In this document: one piece after another, positions 49,099-61,289 of the stretch
How the letters are laid out: the number at the start of each line of letters is the position of its first letter
Numbering within the stretch: the stretch's first letter is position 1
Assembly (NCBI GenBank): GCA_019914995.1
Contig: CM034132.1
Coordinates: 8,240,662-8,304,661 of the forward strand
DNA length: 64,000 nt
Direction of reading: 5' to 3'
DNA from: Acanthochlamys bracteata
Lineage: Eukaryota > Streptophyta > Magnoliopsida > Pandanales > Velloziaceae
Made by a program: the position numbers and the translations under genes
The notes under the pieces: model-generated
The model's input: only the letters and a program-made list of their open reading frames with translations
Told to the model about the DNA's origin: nothing
The model's database searches: none

Positions 49099-49775
49099 AA
49101 TTCGGACATAATATTCAAACTCGTGATCTTTTCTAAATTTGGTAGTAAGCTTTTGAATAGAAGTTATGTCACGGTGAAGACAATAAATAATGAATGTTCT
49201 GTTTTGTTTGTTTTTTTCATTTTGTTTCTGAGCACGGGCGTTTGGGATTATTTACGAAAGCTGAGTTTTTTTGAAATGAAACTTTTAGAAAGAAAATATA
49301 GATTTTGAGAAATGAAGAAAAAAAGAGCTTTTCTGAAAAAGTGCTTGGTAGTACTTTTGAATAAATTATTTTTTAAGTGAAAAATATGAAAATTACTGAT
49401 TTATTTTTTGGTATTTTGTATTAGTTATTGATATATATATACTAAATTATTGATGCTATTTTAAATAAAATACTTATTTAAAAAATATTATATTCAATAA
49501 AATGACTTTGTATTGATTTTTTAAAATAAAAATACTTAAGTTAATTATTTTATATAAATCTCTGTTTAAATTAAAATTATTATTATTTTAGAAAATAGTT
49601 TGTTAAATAATTATTTAAAATATCTGTTAAATAATTGATAGTTAAATAATTTATTAAATATTGAAAAGTTGTTAAATATTTAATAGTTTTTTAAATAATG
49701 TGTTAAAATTATTTTAAATAATATTTGTACTTTTGACAGAGTATGAATAAATAATCACACATTAGTTAAAAATAA

Positions 49776-51030
49776 TTATACATTTGACATTCTCATACCA
49801 ATAGCATCGCGATATACATGCCAGTTTGAAATATTTTTATCAGTATCTATCTCTACCGGTGTAACATTAGACGTACTACACGATACTTCTACGGATGATG
49901 AGAAAAAACTTTCATGTTCTGCTACTGAGAACGCCACATCGGACGTACCGTATTTTCTGATAAAGTTATGAATTACCATTATAGCAAAGACAATATCTCG
50001 TTGATCATCAATGTCATATGGTGGCATATTTTTTAAAATTTTAAATCGAGCTTTCCATACGCCAAAGGTACGTTCAATAATATTTTTGCAGAAAGAGTGG
50101 AGTCGGTTGAATTTTTTCATGGACCCCTTGGTTTCCGCAGCTGTGCTGTACTTGCACGTCGAAAATCTCTGAGATGACATCTAATGTCTTTATCTGTATA
50201 CGGCGTCATATATTCAGGTCTGTGTGTATAATTAGAATCCAGGGGGTAATACTTGTTGCCTGAAGGATGAGGAAACTCATGCTTTGGGTTACCTAATGCT
50301 TCATTGAAAACCTTACTGTCGTGAGTACTTTCTTTCCATCCAGTCAATACAAAGGTGAAGCACATATTGAAATCACAAATTCCAAGAACGTTCTGAGTGG
50401 CATATCTTTTATGACATTGTAAGGTATCTGCTCACTAGTTGGCAGTGTAGTCTTGATATGAGTTCCGTCAATTGCTCCAATACAATCCTATTATAAAATA
50501 TCCAATATTTAAATCAGCAAAAATAAATTTCTCATATTATAAAAAATATCCGCTACTATAATGAAAAACTAATTGCTTACTTGAAACCACGTATGATATT
50601 GTGTGTTATCTGATTTGTGATAGATGACCCCTTCATTATAGTAGCGATGTGGCCGTAGTGACTGTTTTGATAATTATAATATAGTTTTCAACACCTTGTG
50701 AATATGTGTAGAAATTGTTCTCCCGAATAATTAAACATCTTCTGAAGTAATCTGTTTGAAGATTCATGGGCACAAGTTAAAAGGAATATTGCAACGCTCT
50801 CCTCGACCGTTGTTGATCTTGTTTGTTGGAAACCGTAGTCACGTGTTAAACATTGACATAATGCTGAAAAATATTTTTCTTCATACGAAAATTTGAGTAG
50901 CAGCGACTCTCATTTCCCTCCAATATTTTCAAAATAAGTCGATGACCTGTGCGTATGGATGTACTGCACGAATTTTTGATCTTACTGTGTACCCATATAG
51001 CCGAAGCATGATAACTTACTTGTATCATGA
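49776..51030 (-). pseudogene. Harbinger (HARBI1-like) transposase
   Basis: RNase-H-fold DDE transposase that cuts and rejoins transposon ends. The minus strand reads TGHRLILKILEGNESRC, then LTRDYGFQQTRSTTVEESVA, then SNRLLQKMFNYSGE. An intron (about 50580-50493) ends in ATAG. After it come DCIGAIDGTHIKTTLPT (first catalytic D), GWKESTHDSKVFNEAL (second D) and ERTFGVWKARFKIL (catalytic E), with the C-terminus HVYRDAIGMRMSNV-stop at 49776. All three catalytic acids are visible. Frames change near 50.9, 50.35 and 50.15 kb, so the gene looks broken unless extra introns explain them. Confidence 0.8.
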
Positions 51031-51444
51031 TTTGTGCTCAGCTATTGTTATCTAGGCTATTCGCATCATTTTCAGAAATATCACATGAAGCTATACAAAC
51101 ATCCATTGGATAATCAGAAAAATGCATTCAAACATCCATCGAATCATCTGAGCCACTTATTTCACTACACAAATTTAGATATACCAATCAGTATTGAAAA
51201 ACAACCACTAAATAAGCATATGCATTACCGTAAAAACTCTATAACTTAACTAACACTCATGTTAAATAATATTATTAAAATCACAACTTTGAATTAAACA
51301 ATACAAACAGCAATTCATTAAGGCGATAAAACAAACACTTAGTACAATACTCACGAAACAAACATAAGGGTTCTTCAAACTTAAATTAACAATTCAAATA
51401 CTACCTGATATTTTTCTCAAATACTCGTCATAATTAAACTCTAA

Positions 51445-52140
51445 CTACGCCAAACGATTTTCATCATTTGGTTGTTCTAAAAAAACATAATGATTAGCTG
51501 GTTTGGTTAGAAGGTTCGTGGAGTAGCTCCAGAATCTTATGCCTGGATCGATTCCGTTTCCAGCCACATCTTTGAGTATATGCATTCTCTTCTGATGATT
51601 GTTTGCTTGTCCTCCATTTGCTCCCGTAGACATTGTCCGGCTAGTTGAACTTATGACATCCAGAAGTATATCCAAACTCTCCTGTAGTGACCGTCTTCTA
51701 TTTTCTGTGTTGAAAACAAGCCTCGAGCTCGAAGGAAATAAATCTTGCTCAGTAGCAACAGCATGTGACGATTGATCACTAAGAGCATCATCACTACTAT
51801 CACTGCTTTCTTGGTTAGGCATGCCTTCAGCTGCGACATTTCTCCCAACTGAAGCTGCTGACCTTTCTCTACTTCTCGATGCAACATTATCCTCAAATAG
51901 ACGACCGTACCGATCACGGAGTAAGGATAAATCTTTACCTTTAAACTTGTTGAACTTATGGTCAACCTACGAAAATAATAAAAGATCAGTTAAAAACTAA
52001 TATTATAAAACAAAAAAAATACAGTTTTTAAATAACAAACAGCTAATGTACCTTAATCGTCGCATCCCACCACTCATCATCAGTAATGATCGTGTTACGT
52101 TCAGTATTCCATCCCAAACCTGACTCACCGAAGATTAATT
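51445..52140 (-). pseudogene. Harbinger ORF1, Myb/SANT-like DNA-binding protein
   Basis: The partner protein that binds transposon DNA with the transposase. Exon at about 52140-52052 reads LIFGESGLGWNTERNTIITD followed by D-E-W-W-D-A-T-I-K, the trihelix/Myb-DNA-bind_3 signature. An intron-like gap (GTACATTAG... to CGTAG) follows. The next exon reads VDHKFNKFKGKDLSLLRDRY, continuing to a Ser-rich linker (SSDSSDDALSDQSSH) and a C-terminus ending NDENRLA at about 51445. The N-terminal third upstream of 52140 is unclear. Confidence 0.7.
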
Positions 52141-52569
52141 TTTTATAAAATTTTCATTCAGTCTTCATATTATCCCAATGATTTTCTAGTTGGCTTTTGT
52201 CATACGTCTCGCTAAAATATTAATTAAATGCACGACGAATATTACCCCAAACTTCTGCATTGAAGTGAGTCGTGGGTTTATTACCCTTTCAAATCTCTTC
52301 TTCAGCAAGTTCAACAAATTTTCTACAGTAACTCTTAAACCAATGCGTTATTTCACTACAACACTTCTTCTTTGGCGTAGATATCTATAATGTATAATTA
52401 ACAAAAAACCTAATGTCGTAAATATCGTAAGTAAGCTACCATAACAAAAATTACAATAACTGTACTATTCAGTTATAATCTTATATTAAGCTATTTAAGT
52501 ATGAAGCACGCAAATTCTTCACCACAGTTATGTTATGCTATTTACCTATTAAATTCTCTTTCGCCTTTC

Positions 52570-53035
52570 ATTTGTAGAAAAACTCTCTCGCACTAACTAA
52601 TAAAAAAAAATTCCACAGACCCCCCTAACAAAAACATTCATCAACCTTGCTTGTGGGGAACTCCTCCAGTCTTTGCCTCTTTGTAGGAGAACTCCCTCTA
52701 TTGCCTGCCCTAATAAAAAAATTCTACTGCCCCCGTTAACAAAAAAATTATACCGCCTCTCTGCTGTAGGAAAACTCTACTTGCCCCCAAAACCCCTAAC
52801 AAAAACAAAAACATTCATCAGTCTTGCTGTAGGAGAACTCCCCCCTACTGTCTCCCTGTAAGAGAACTCCCCCTCTACTGCCTCCCCAACAAAAAAATTC
52901 TACTACCTCCCCCCTTCTTAACAAAAAAATTCGTCAACCTTGCCGTAGGAAAATGCTACTATATCCTCCTCTTTGTGGGAAAACTCCCCCTCGCCTCCTC
53001 CTCAGTAGTAAAACTCTCCCTCGCTTTAACAAAAA
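52570..53035. repeat. Degenerate minisatellite, C-rich units
   Basis: Loose tandem repetition of about 55-70-bp units built from 'gtaggagaactccccct', 'ctactgcctcccc' and 'aacaaaaaaattc' words, in very biased sequence (C-rich tracts alternating with A runs). It lies in the right part of the Harbinger element. The short open frame at 52673-52861 is an artefact of the repetition. Confidence 0.65.
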
Positions 53036-53253
53036 TTTTTTAAATTTCTAAATAATTTTTAAATATTCATAAAATATATATTAAAAAATATAAAATAAAA
53101 AATTTAAAAATAACTTTTTATATAAGCGAAGCTAATACAGTTTATATTGTATTACAGTACATTATATTGTATTACACATATATAGGTGATGGTATAGCTA
53201 TAGCGCATGATAATTTACGAGAAAACATGTAGACATTAAGTTGTTAAAGACGC

Positions 53254-54884
53254 CTAGACATCTCTAGGTTTGGCAAGAAGAAGCAAGTTGGACTTCTTAT
53301 GAGGTGATAATCCGCTTGACTCGGTCATGTCCAATTCTTCTTCCTTCATGCCATTAGGGAGTTTCCATTCAAAGTGGAACAACATATTTGCCAAGGTAAG
53401 CTCAACTATGGGCACGCCAAAAGATATTCCGGGGCACATTCGACGTCCCGAACCAAATGGTAGGAAGTGGAAATCTTGTCCCTTGAAGTCCACACCGTTA
53501 TTGACAAACCTCTCCGGCACAAACTCTTCCGGCTCGTCCCAGTACTTGCGATCTCTATTGATAGCCCAGGCGTTGACAAGAACCCTCATCCCGGCCGGAA
53601 TCTCGTACCCGCCCAGCTGAAGCTTTTCCGTAGACATACGAGGTAATAGTAGAGGACCAGGAGGGTGCAGCCGCATGGATTCCTTGATGGTTGCTTTGAA
53701 AAAGCTCATCTTACTAATATCTTCCAGTTCAACATAGTGTTTAGCGCCAACGATGCTTCGAACTTCGGCTTGTGCTTTCTTCATTTCTTCCGGATTCCTC
53801 ATCAGCTCGGTCATCGTCCACTCCATGACAGTGACCGACGTATCATTTCCAGCTACGAACAAATTCTACACACAAGGCATGAAAATTAGTTCACTAGTGC
53901 AAAATTAGATTTTCATGTAAATATAAAGAAAGGAATTAACGATCTTACGTGTACGATAGACTTGATGTGTTCGGAGCTCAGACGGACACTACCGCCAGTG
54001 TTGTCTTCTTTGCTTAAAGAGAGAAGAACATCGACGAAGCTGGTAGATTCTTTAGAAACAGAGCCATTGGACTTCTCCTTTACAAAATCATCTAGAACAC
54101 CTTGAATGTGTTTATCCAACTTCTGGGAGAGCTTCTTAGCCTTCGCTTGAAGTCCGCCAATCTTATCAATCCATCCTAACCACGGAAAGATCTCTGAGAT
54201 AAAATACTCGCCGAGCATCTGTACCAACTCATCCAACATCTTCTTCAAACCACCGTCGTTGGCTTGAGCAATTTTCATCCCAAGCATCGTCCTAGTAAAC
54301 GTGTTGTAAACAAGGTTGCTGAACAACTCATTCAAGTTCAATACTGACTCCTTCGAAGCACGGATCTTTTGGACCATGGCGGCAACTTCTTCATCCCTCA
54401 CAGGGCTAAAAGACTGCACCTGCTTAGCGCTTAGCAGATGGACAACACAAATCTTTCTGACGTTCCGCCAGTACTCACCATAAGGAGCAAGTCCAAAGCT
54501 GTTGCTGCCAAGGAGCAACTGGGCCATTTTCATCGGCGGACGACTCGCTAGGATATGGTCATATGTTTTTAGGACATCTTCAGCAAGCTCAGCGGAGGAG
54601 ACAACAACAGTTGGAATAGTGCCGAAATGCATAAGCATTATGGGACCGTACTTGTCCGAAAGAGCTCCAAGAGATCTGTGCTGAAGGGAGCCAATCTGAT
54701 GAAGGTTACCGATTATGGGAAATGTCGGCGGAGAAGGAGGCAAATTAGGGTTTTTGGAGTACTTTGGGGTTTTCTTCCAAAGGAGAAACAGCATGACCAT
54801 GAACATGGAGACTGAAAGAAATGTTGAGTTGAGCAAAGGCGATGATTGAAGCCATTGGTGAAGATTATTAGCTAAATAGAACAT
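53254..54884 (-). CDS. Cytochrome P450, CYP71 family, type A copy 3, intact, 515 aa
   Basis: Exon 1 54884-53949 (312 codons) and exon 2 53865-53254 (203 codons plus stop) flank an 83-bp GT-AG intron at the standard CYP71 position. Protein: MFYLANNLHQWLQ start, hydrophobic anchor, hinge [42 protein letters not shown] (I-helix), KESMRLHPPGP (ExxR), PERF and the haem loop FGSGRRMCPG. All P450 hallmarks are intact, so an active ER monooxygenase is expected. The residue just after the intron is Asn-Leu rather than the usual Asp-Met before FVAG. It differs from copy 1 at substrate-recognition positions (for example HPPGPLLLPR against HPTGPLLAPR), so the two may have different substrates. TATA at 54943-54950. 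Confidence 0.92.
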
Positions 54885-54942
54885 CTTCTGTAGATGTTAT
54901 ACTATGAGTTTGAATGTGTTTAGATGAACTACTAACTTGTGG

Positions 54943-54950
54943 CTTATATA
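54943..54950 (-). promoter_or_regulatory. TATA box of type A copy 3
   Basis: TATATAAG about 59 bp before the ATG at 54884; conserved in all three type A copies. Confidence 0.6.
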
Positions 54951-55021
54951 GTGTAGTTCTGTGAAAATTTCTCCAAGAAATCATGGCTTGTATAATTTCC
55001 CACTAGTTTAGGACCCGTGTT

Positions 55022-55039
55022 ACCGACGTCGTTTGAAAT
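55022..55039 (-). promoter_or_regulatory. Conserved ACGT-core block upstream of type A copy 3
   Basis: An 18-bp block with GACGTC at the same spacing from TATA as in the other two copies; candidate bZIP site. Confidence 0.4.
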
Positions 55040-56498
55040 ATTTCGGGCAGAATATTCAAACTCCTGATGTTTCCTAAATATAATAGAATATAATTTGTAG
55101 TAGGCCTTTCGATAGAAGTTATGTCACGGTGTAGACTATAAATAGTGAATGTTCTGTTTTCGTTCTACTTTTCGTTTTGTTGCTGAGTATGCTTTGTTCC
55201 CTTCGCAAAAAATGTTTGCCGTATGTTCCAAAACGGCGGGGCCTCTTTCATTTCTCTCCTTTTTTTAAGAAAGAGATAGAAATTGCCCTGATACGGTACG
55301 AAACAATACGACAAATAATATTAATCGGATCGGAGAACTCATGATACTATGTTTAAATTGATCATGAATTTGCGGTAGCTTTTCTTTTCGTCCGTTTACT
55401 TGCAAAACAATTTCCAAAGGTTTCTTTAGAGCTTTCATTTTTCCATTTCACTTTTGAATACTACTTGAAATGAATTAGTTTTTTTATTTATTCAAATAAT
55501 ATTACACCAGTGGCTAAAACAGTTTAAGCCTCGAGCCTGGAAAATAATATTTCCAACCATTAATTTGATTAGATGTTCAATTTTAGTCCAATAATGTTTG
55601 GGGAGCAATAGCTTAGAATAAAAAGTTTGGAAGCATTCAAAATAATATTACACCAGTTGCTTAAACAAATTCGGCCTTGAGCCTGGCTGACGCGATATCA
55701 TGGCAGCCCAAAAACCTTAATTCGGACTTTGGCATGGCTTCTGAAAGCCCATTTATGGCCGTGATTTTATTTAGTTCTTCATGGTGCTTCTCGAGCTCTG
55801 CCATCACTCACTTCACAGACCACCGATGAGGATGTTGAATCACTTCCTGCTAAGATCACAGCCAGATCAACTGGATTCAACATTTGAAATGAGTTTCCTT
55901 ACAAAGAGAGTTCTTGAGAAGCGATTTTTTTTTTTAAGTGAGTAGACTTTTTTAAAATATTTTATTGTTGAAATATTTAAAAATAATTTTATATTTCGTT
56001 GAATTTGAAAATGAGTTGTTTTAAAGAAAAATGAGTTTCTACGAAACTTATACACGCCCTAAATTTGGATCTATAGATTCAACATTTTCAGGTACAGTTC
56101 TCTATGAACTTGTTTAAGCTTAAGCTGAACTTTAAGCAAGCATGTTCAACTTTAGCTTTAAAAAATTCAATATCTCTTCACGATTACATGTATTCACTAT
56201 AGTCATGAAAACTGCCATATCGCCTGCGAGCATATATTAGCTACTATATGCACCAGAATCATATTCGGCGAGAAAGATCTCGATACGCTGGAGCTGCAAC
56301 TCGAAGCCTACCTATTACGGTAAAGTCAAACTCTTGTTGCTGTACTTAGCAAGTTAGAAAGGCAGGTTATAGTTGAAGCACATATTAGTTTCCCACGAGC
56401 AAAGCCTTCAAACTTCCGAACGTATTACTACATTGGCATTATGATAGTGAAGACTTCAAAGTTTTAGTATGTTCTTTTACAAAGCAAGGTAACACTTA
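55040..56498. other. Non-coding 5' flank of type A copy 3, uninterrupted version of unit DNA
   Basis: Homologous to 12241-13150, 13865-14167, 32295-32364 and 35208-35474 in series, without the elements found there. It shows the pre-insertion state of two targets (near 56163-56180 and 56240-56252). No gene seen. Confidence 0.75.
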
Positions 56499-59400
56499 TG
56501 ATAAAGATATTTGATTCCTTCCTATATTTAGAATGCTTAATTTAGAAAGATTCTATTTAGAAAGATTAGATTTTATTCTAGAAATATTTGATTAGATTTT
56601 ATTTAGAAAGATTAGATTTTATTTTATTCTAGAAATATTTGATTTGGATTGATTTTAGAAATATTAGATTTTATGAATCTTTAACTTTTGGAAACTTTAA
56701 ATGTATATATATGTGCTCATATCAATAAAGAAAAACAAGTCATTGAGTATAATTCTCTACATGGTACTAGAGCCACTTTTGCTCTAACGAGCTTCATCTC
56801 TTTTCAATTTTTTTTTTCTAACTCAGTAGCTTTAATACTCTCAATGGCCACTATCTCCACATCATCTAGTAATTCTTCTATCATTACTCAAGACTCCAAT
56901 CAACAATTGATTGCCATCAACGTTGCTGCTCAAGCTCCATTGAAACTCAATGATACAAACTACCTCTCTTGGAAGTTCCAATTCAACACTCTCCTTATTG
57001 GTTTTGATCTCATTGGCTTCATTGATGGATCCAAACCGTGTCCACCACCCACTATTACTACAGATAGTTCAGTAATCACCAATCCAGCTTATATTCACTG
57101 GAAACGTCAAGATCAGTTGATTCTCAATGCGTTCATTGGATCTATCTCTCCAAACATTATTCCATTCATTGCCGGTGCCATTACCTCTAGTGACGTTTGG
57201 CATATTCTTGCCAACACTTATGCCAAACCAACACGCGGTCGCCTATTACAAATTCGAAGTCATCTCAAAAATCCTCAAAAGGGTTCTCAAAGTGTTACTG
57301 AATACTTACGAAGAATCAAAGGGTATGCCGATGAACTTGCACTATTTGGTACCCCTATGGATGCTGAAGACCTACTTGAAAAAATTCTAGATGGTCTTGG
57401 CGATGAATTTCATGATTTTGTTGTTGCTCTCCAAGCCCGCGAGACCCCTATCTCACTTGAGGAATTACATGAAAAACTCCTCACTCTTGAAGCCACTCAT
57501 CACAATGTAACATCCAAGGCTCAACCAACACCAGCGACTGCTAATCCAGCACACATAAATTCAAGGCCTCGTCCCTCTTTCAACTCTAATCACACAGGCT
57601 CTTCTCGTCCCACTATGTCTTCCAACATCGGCTCCTCCATGCCAACATCTAATGGTGATCGCCCTTCACCAAGACCATATCTCGGTCGTTGTCAAATATG
57701 TGGCACTGAAGGACACTCTGCTAAGCGGTGCCCATCCTTTCGTCTAGTGCCGATTAATCAAATGCCAACCAGCCAAGTGCCAATCAATCGCGGATCCGGA
57801 ACAAATCTTACATCATGGCACCCACGAGCTAACTTTGCAGCTAATACCGGCGCAGAAACTCCCTCTTGGCTACTTGACAGTTGTGCCTCCCATCATGTTA
57901 CCGGCGATCTCGACAATCTTTCGCTTCACTCTCCCTACAATGGTTCCGACGATATTATGATTGGAGATGGCAAGGGTTTACCAATCACCCACACTGGTTC
58001 CACTTTTCTACCTTCTTCTACTCATAATTTTACACTTAATAATGTTCTTTGTGTGCCTAGCATGAAAAAGAACTTAATCTCTATTTCTCAATTTTGCCTC
58101 ACCAATAATGTTTCCGTTGAATTCTTACCACATTCATTTCTTGTGAAGGACCTTCGTACGGGGGCACAACTTCTTCAAGGACGAACTAAAGATGGCGTTT
58201 ATGAGTGGCCAATCACACCAATCCAATCTTCACCATTACTTGCTCTATCCAGTGTCAAAACCTCTTCATCCGAATGGCATCATAGATTAGGCCATCCATC
58301 TTTTCAAATCTTCAAACATATCGTATCTAATGGTCAGTTACAACTATCTACTCCTGTATCCACAACAATTTTTTGTAACGACTGTCATTGCAATAAAAGT
58401 CATAAACTACCATTTCTAAATCTACTCTTACTTCTTCTAAACCTCTTGAAACTATTTTCTCTGATGTTTGGACTTCACCTATTATATCTCATGATGGTTT
58501 CAAATATTATTTTATTTTCGTCGACCACTTCACCAAATATATATGGTTCTACCCACTCAAAACAAAATCTAATGTGCATGACATCTTTATTCGCTTCAAA
58601 GCTCTTGTAGAAAATTATTTTTTCCATAAAATCATTACTTTTTATACCGACAATGGTGGAGAATATCAAAGTCTTGAAAATTTTCTCTCTACAAACGGTA
58701 TCTCTCACCTCACCACTCCTCCACATACTCCAGAACATAATGGATACTCTGAACGACGACATCGTCACATTGTTGAAACTGATCTCTCTCTTCTTTCTCA
58801 TGCATCTCTTCCACTCACATATTGGACTCATGCTTTCGCTACTGCCGTCTATCTCATTAATCGTCTACCCACTCCAACACTTCAATTCACCTCTCCATTT
58901 GAAAAAATATTTTGCCATCCACCTAACTACTCCAAACTTCACATATTTGGTTGTTTATGTTATCCTTGGCTTCGTCCTTATTCACCTCACGAACTTGCTC
59001 CTCGATACAAACCATGTATTTTTCTCGGCTATTCTCTTACACAAAGTGCATATCTCTGTCTTGACAATTTTACCTCCAAAATCTATGTGTCTCGTCACGT
59101 TGAATTTGTTGAATCCGTCTTTCCTTTTTCCTCTCTTCAATCTAATCTTCCCCGTCCTGAATCCACCACTATTGACACATGGGTTCTCTACTCTCCTCTT
59201 ATTTTTACCATTCCAATTTCTACCCCCTCCTCAGTGCCACTCATAACACCATCTAACGTCTCACCACCCCCGCACGAAGACCCCTCCAATAATCCAATTT
59301 TACCGTCTACATCACTTGTGCCCAATTCTACCAATCATACTGAGTCTCTCAGTGAACCCCATACTTCAACCAACAACAACCATCCCATGCAAACCAGATC

Positions 59401-61276
59401 CAAGAACAACATCCACAAACCTATTCAAAAACTCAATTTAACAACTCAACTATCCGCCTCTGATGACTTAGAACCAACAAACACGACCCAAGCCCTCAAA
59501 GATCCTAAATGGCGTCGGGCCAAGTCCGAAGAGTTTGATGCGCTTGTTCGAAACGGCACTTGGGAACTTGTTCCATCTAACTCCTTACAAAATATTGTGG
59601 GATGTAAGTGGATTTTTCGCACTAAACGACCATCTGATGGCTCTATTGATAGGTACAAAGCACGTCTGGTTGCTAAGGGATTTCATCAACGGCCGGAGTG
59701 GACTATAATGACACATTCAATCCAGTTATCAAACCAACAACTGTTCGTCTTGTCTTAAGTCTTGCCATCAGTAAGAGGTGGTCACTTCGCCAACTTGATG
59801 TTAATAATGCATTTCTTCAGGGGCACCTATCTGAAGACGTCTATATGGCTCAACCACCAGGATTTATTGATCAAGATTTTCCCACTCATGTTTGCAAACT
59901 TCGCAAAGCTATCTATGGTCTCAAACAAGCATCACGAGCTTGGTATCACGAGCTCAAAACATATTTACTTGACTCTGGCTTCATCAACTCTCTTGCGGAC
60001 ACCTCACTCTTTATTCTTAAAACAGGTGGACATCTCATTTACTTACTTATATATGTTGATAATCTGATCATTACAGGAGACAGCCATAATATGGTAAATC
60101 GATTTGTGGAGCTTCTAGCCCAACGATTCTCATTAAAAGATCTTGGACCATTGTCATTCTTCCTTGGTGTTGAGGTTATTTCACACAATCATGGCCTTTT
60201 TCTCTCTCAACGAAGGTACATTACCGATCTCCTTGTCCGAACCAAAATGATCGATGCCAATCCCGTCATGACTCCCTTATCCACCAGTTCAACATTGACA
60301 CTTCATGCCGGCACAGCTTTATCTGATCCAACAGAATTTCGAACGGTAGTTGGGAGCCTTCAATATCTATCGCTCACACGACCGGATATTGCTTTTGCAG
60401 TGAATAAGCTCTCTCAATTTATGCATCGGCCAACAACTGAGCATTGGACAGCGGTCAAACGCCTTCTTCGCTATCTATCTGGTACAGTGAATCACGGATT
60501 ACTCTTATATCGTGATTCACCTCTATCTTTGCATGCTTTCTCGGATGCTGACTGGGCAGGTAACAAAGATGACTCTACCTCTACTAGTGCCTATGTGGTG
60601 TATTTAGGCCGCAATCCAATCTCCTGGAGTTCAAAGAAATAACGGACTGTTGCTCGCTCATCTACGGAAGCTGAATATCGTTCTATTGCCTCTACTGCTA
60701 TGGAACTCAGTTGGATTTGCTCTCTTCTATCTGAACTTGGTGTTCAACTTCCAACCACTCCTGTCATATATTGTGACAATATTGGTGCTACACATTTGTG
60801 CTCCAATCCAGTTTTTCATTCTATGATGAAACATGTTGCCATTGACTTTCATTTCATTAGGGACAAAGTTCAAAGTGGTGCTTTGCGCGTTACTCATGTT
60901 TCATCACAAGATCAACTGGCTGACGCACTCACCAAACCACTTCCTCGGATGCGCTTCCTTCTTCTTTGGTCCAAGATTGGAATCTCCGATCGGAGCTTCA
61001 TCTTGCGAGGGCATGATAAAGATATTTGATTCCTTCCTATATTTAGAATGCTTAATTTAGAAAGATTCTATTTAGAAAGATTAGATTTTATTCTAGAAAT
61101 ATTTGATTAGATTTTATTTAGAAAGATTAGATTTTATTTTATTCTAGAAATATTTGATTTGGATTGATTTTAGAAATATTAGATTTTATGAATCTTTAAC
61201 TTTTGGAAACTTTGAATGTATATATATGTGCTCATATCAATAAAGAAAAACAAGTCATTGAATACAATTCTCTACA
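56499..61276 (+). mobile_element. Young Ale/Retrofit-like Ty1/copia, 4.8 kb, near whole
   Basis: LTRs of 263 bp at 56499-56761 and 61014-61276 differ at about three positions by eye and are flanked by ACTTA (56494-56498, 61277-61281). A primer-binding-like TGGTACTAGAGCC follows at 56762, and a polypurine-like tract lies before 61014. Short LTRs and the gag style (LNDTNYLSWKFQFNTLL) suggest the Ale/Retrofit lineage. Near-identical LTRs make it the youngest retroelement here. Structure is complete; coding has only a few breaks. The uninterrupted target is at about 35464-35472 in unit 1. Confidence 0.9.
56844..61029 (+). mobile_element. gag-pol region of the 56499 copia
   Basis: In order: gag (UBN2 type), zinc knuckle (CQICGTEGHSAKRC), aspartic protease (WLLDSCASHHVTG), pre-integrase (EWHHRLGHPS), integrase (FYTDNGGEYQS ... 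TPEHNGYSERRHR), reverse transcriptase ([21 protein letters not shown] in the active-site region) and RNase H (DADWAGN, STEAEYRS). Fossil state: a few breaks. Confidence 0.88.
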
Positions 61277-61289
61277 ACTTAAAGATACT

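Larger units (their letters stand above)
49236..53121 (-). mobile_element. PIF/Harbinger transposon with both genes, decayed
   Basis: The left end is GGGCGTTTGGGATTATTT, starting where the homology of the type A flank stops. On the minus strand the order is a Myb/SANT-like ORF1 (from about 52140) then the DDE transposase (about 51030-49776), the two-gene plan of plant PIF/Harbinger elements. The right end cannot be fixed exactly: homology to the type A 3' flank begins near 53150 and I see no inverted copy of the left end, so the right terminus may be lost. ORF1 and transposase carry a few frame changes; probably immobile. Confidence 0.8.

Noticed and set aside
49236-49775. A separate MITE at the left of the Harbinger element
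   Set aside because: It has no right-hand terminus of its own before the transposase stop; more simply it is the left end of the full element.
52673-52861. 62-aa plus-strand frame in C-rich DNA
   Set aside because: Product of minisatellite repetition.
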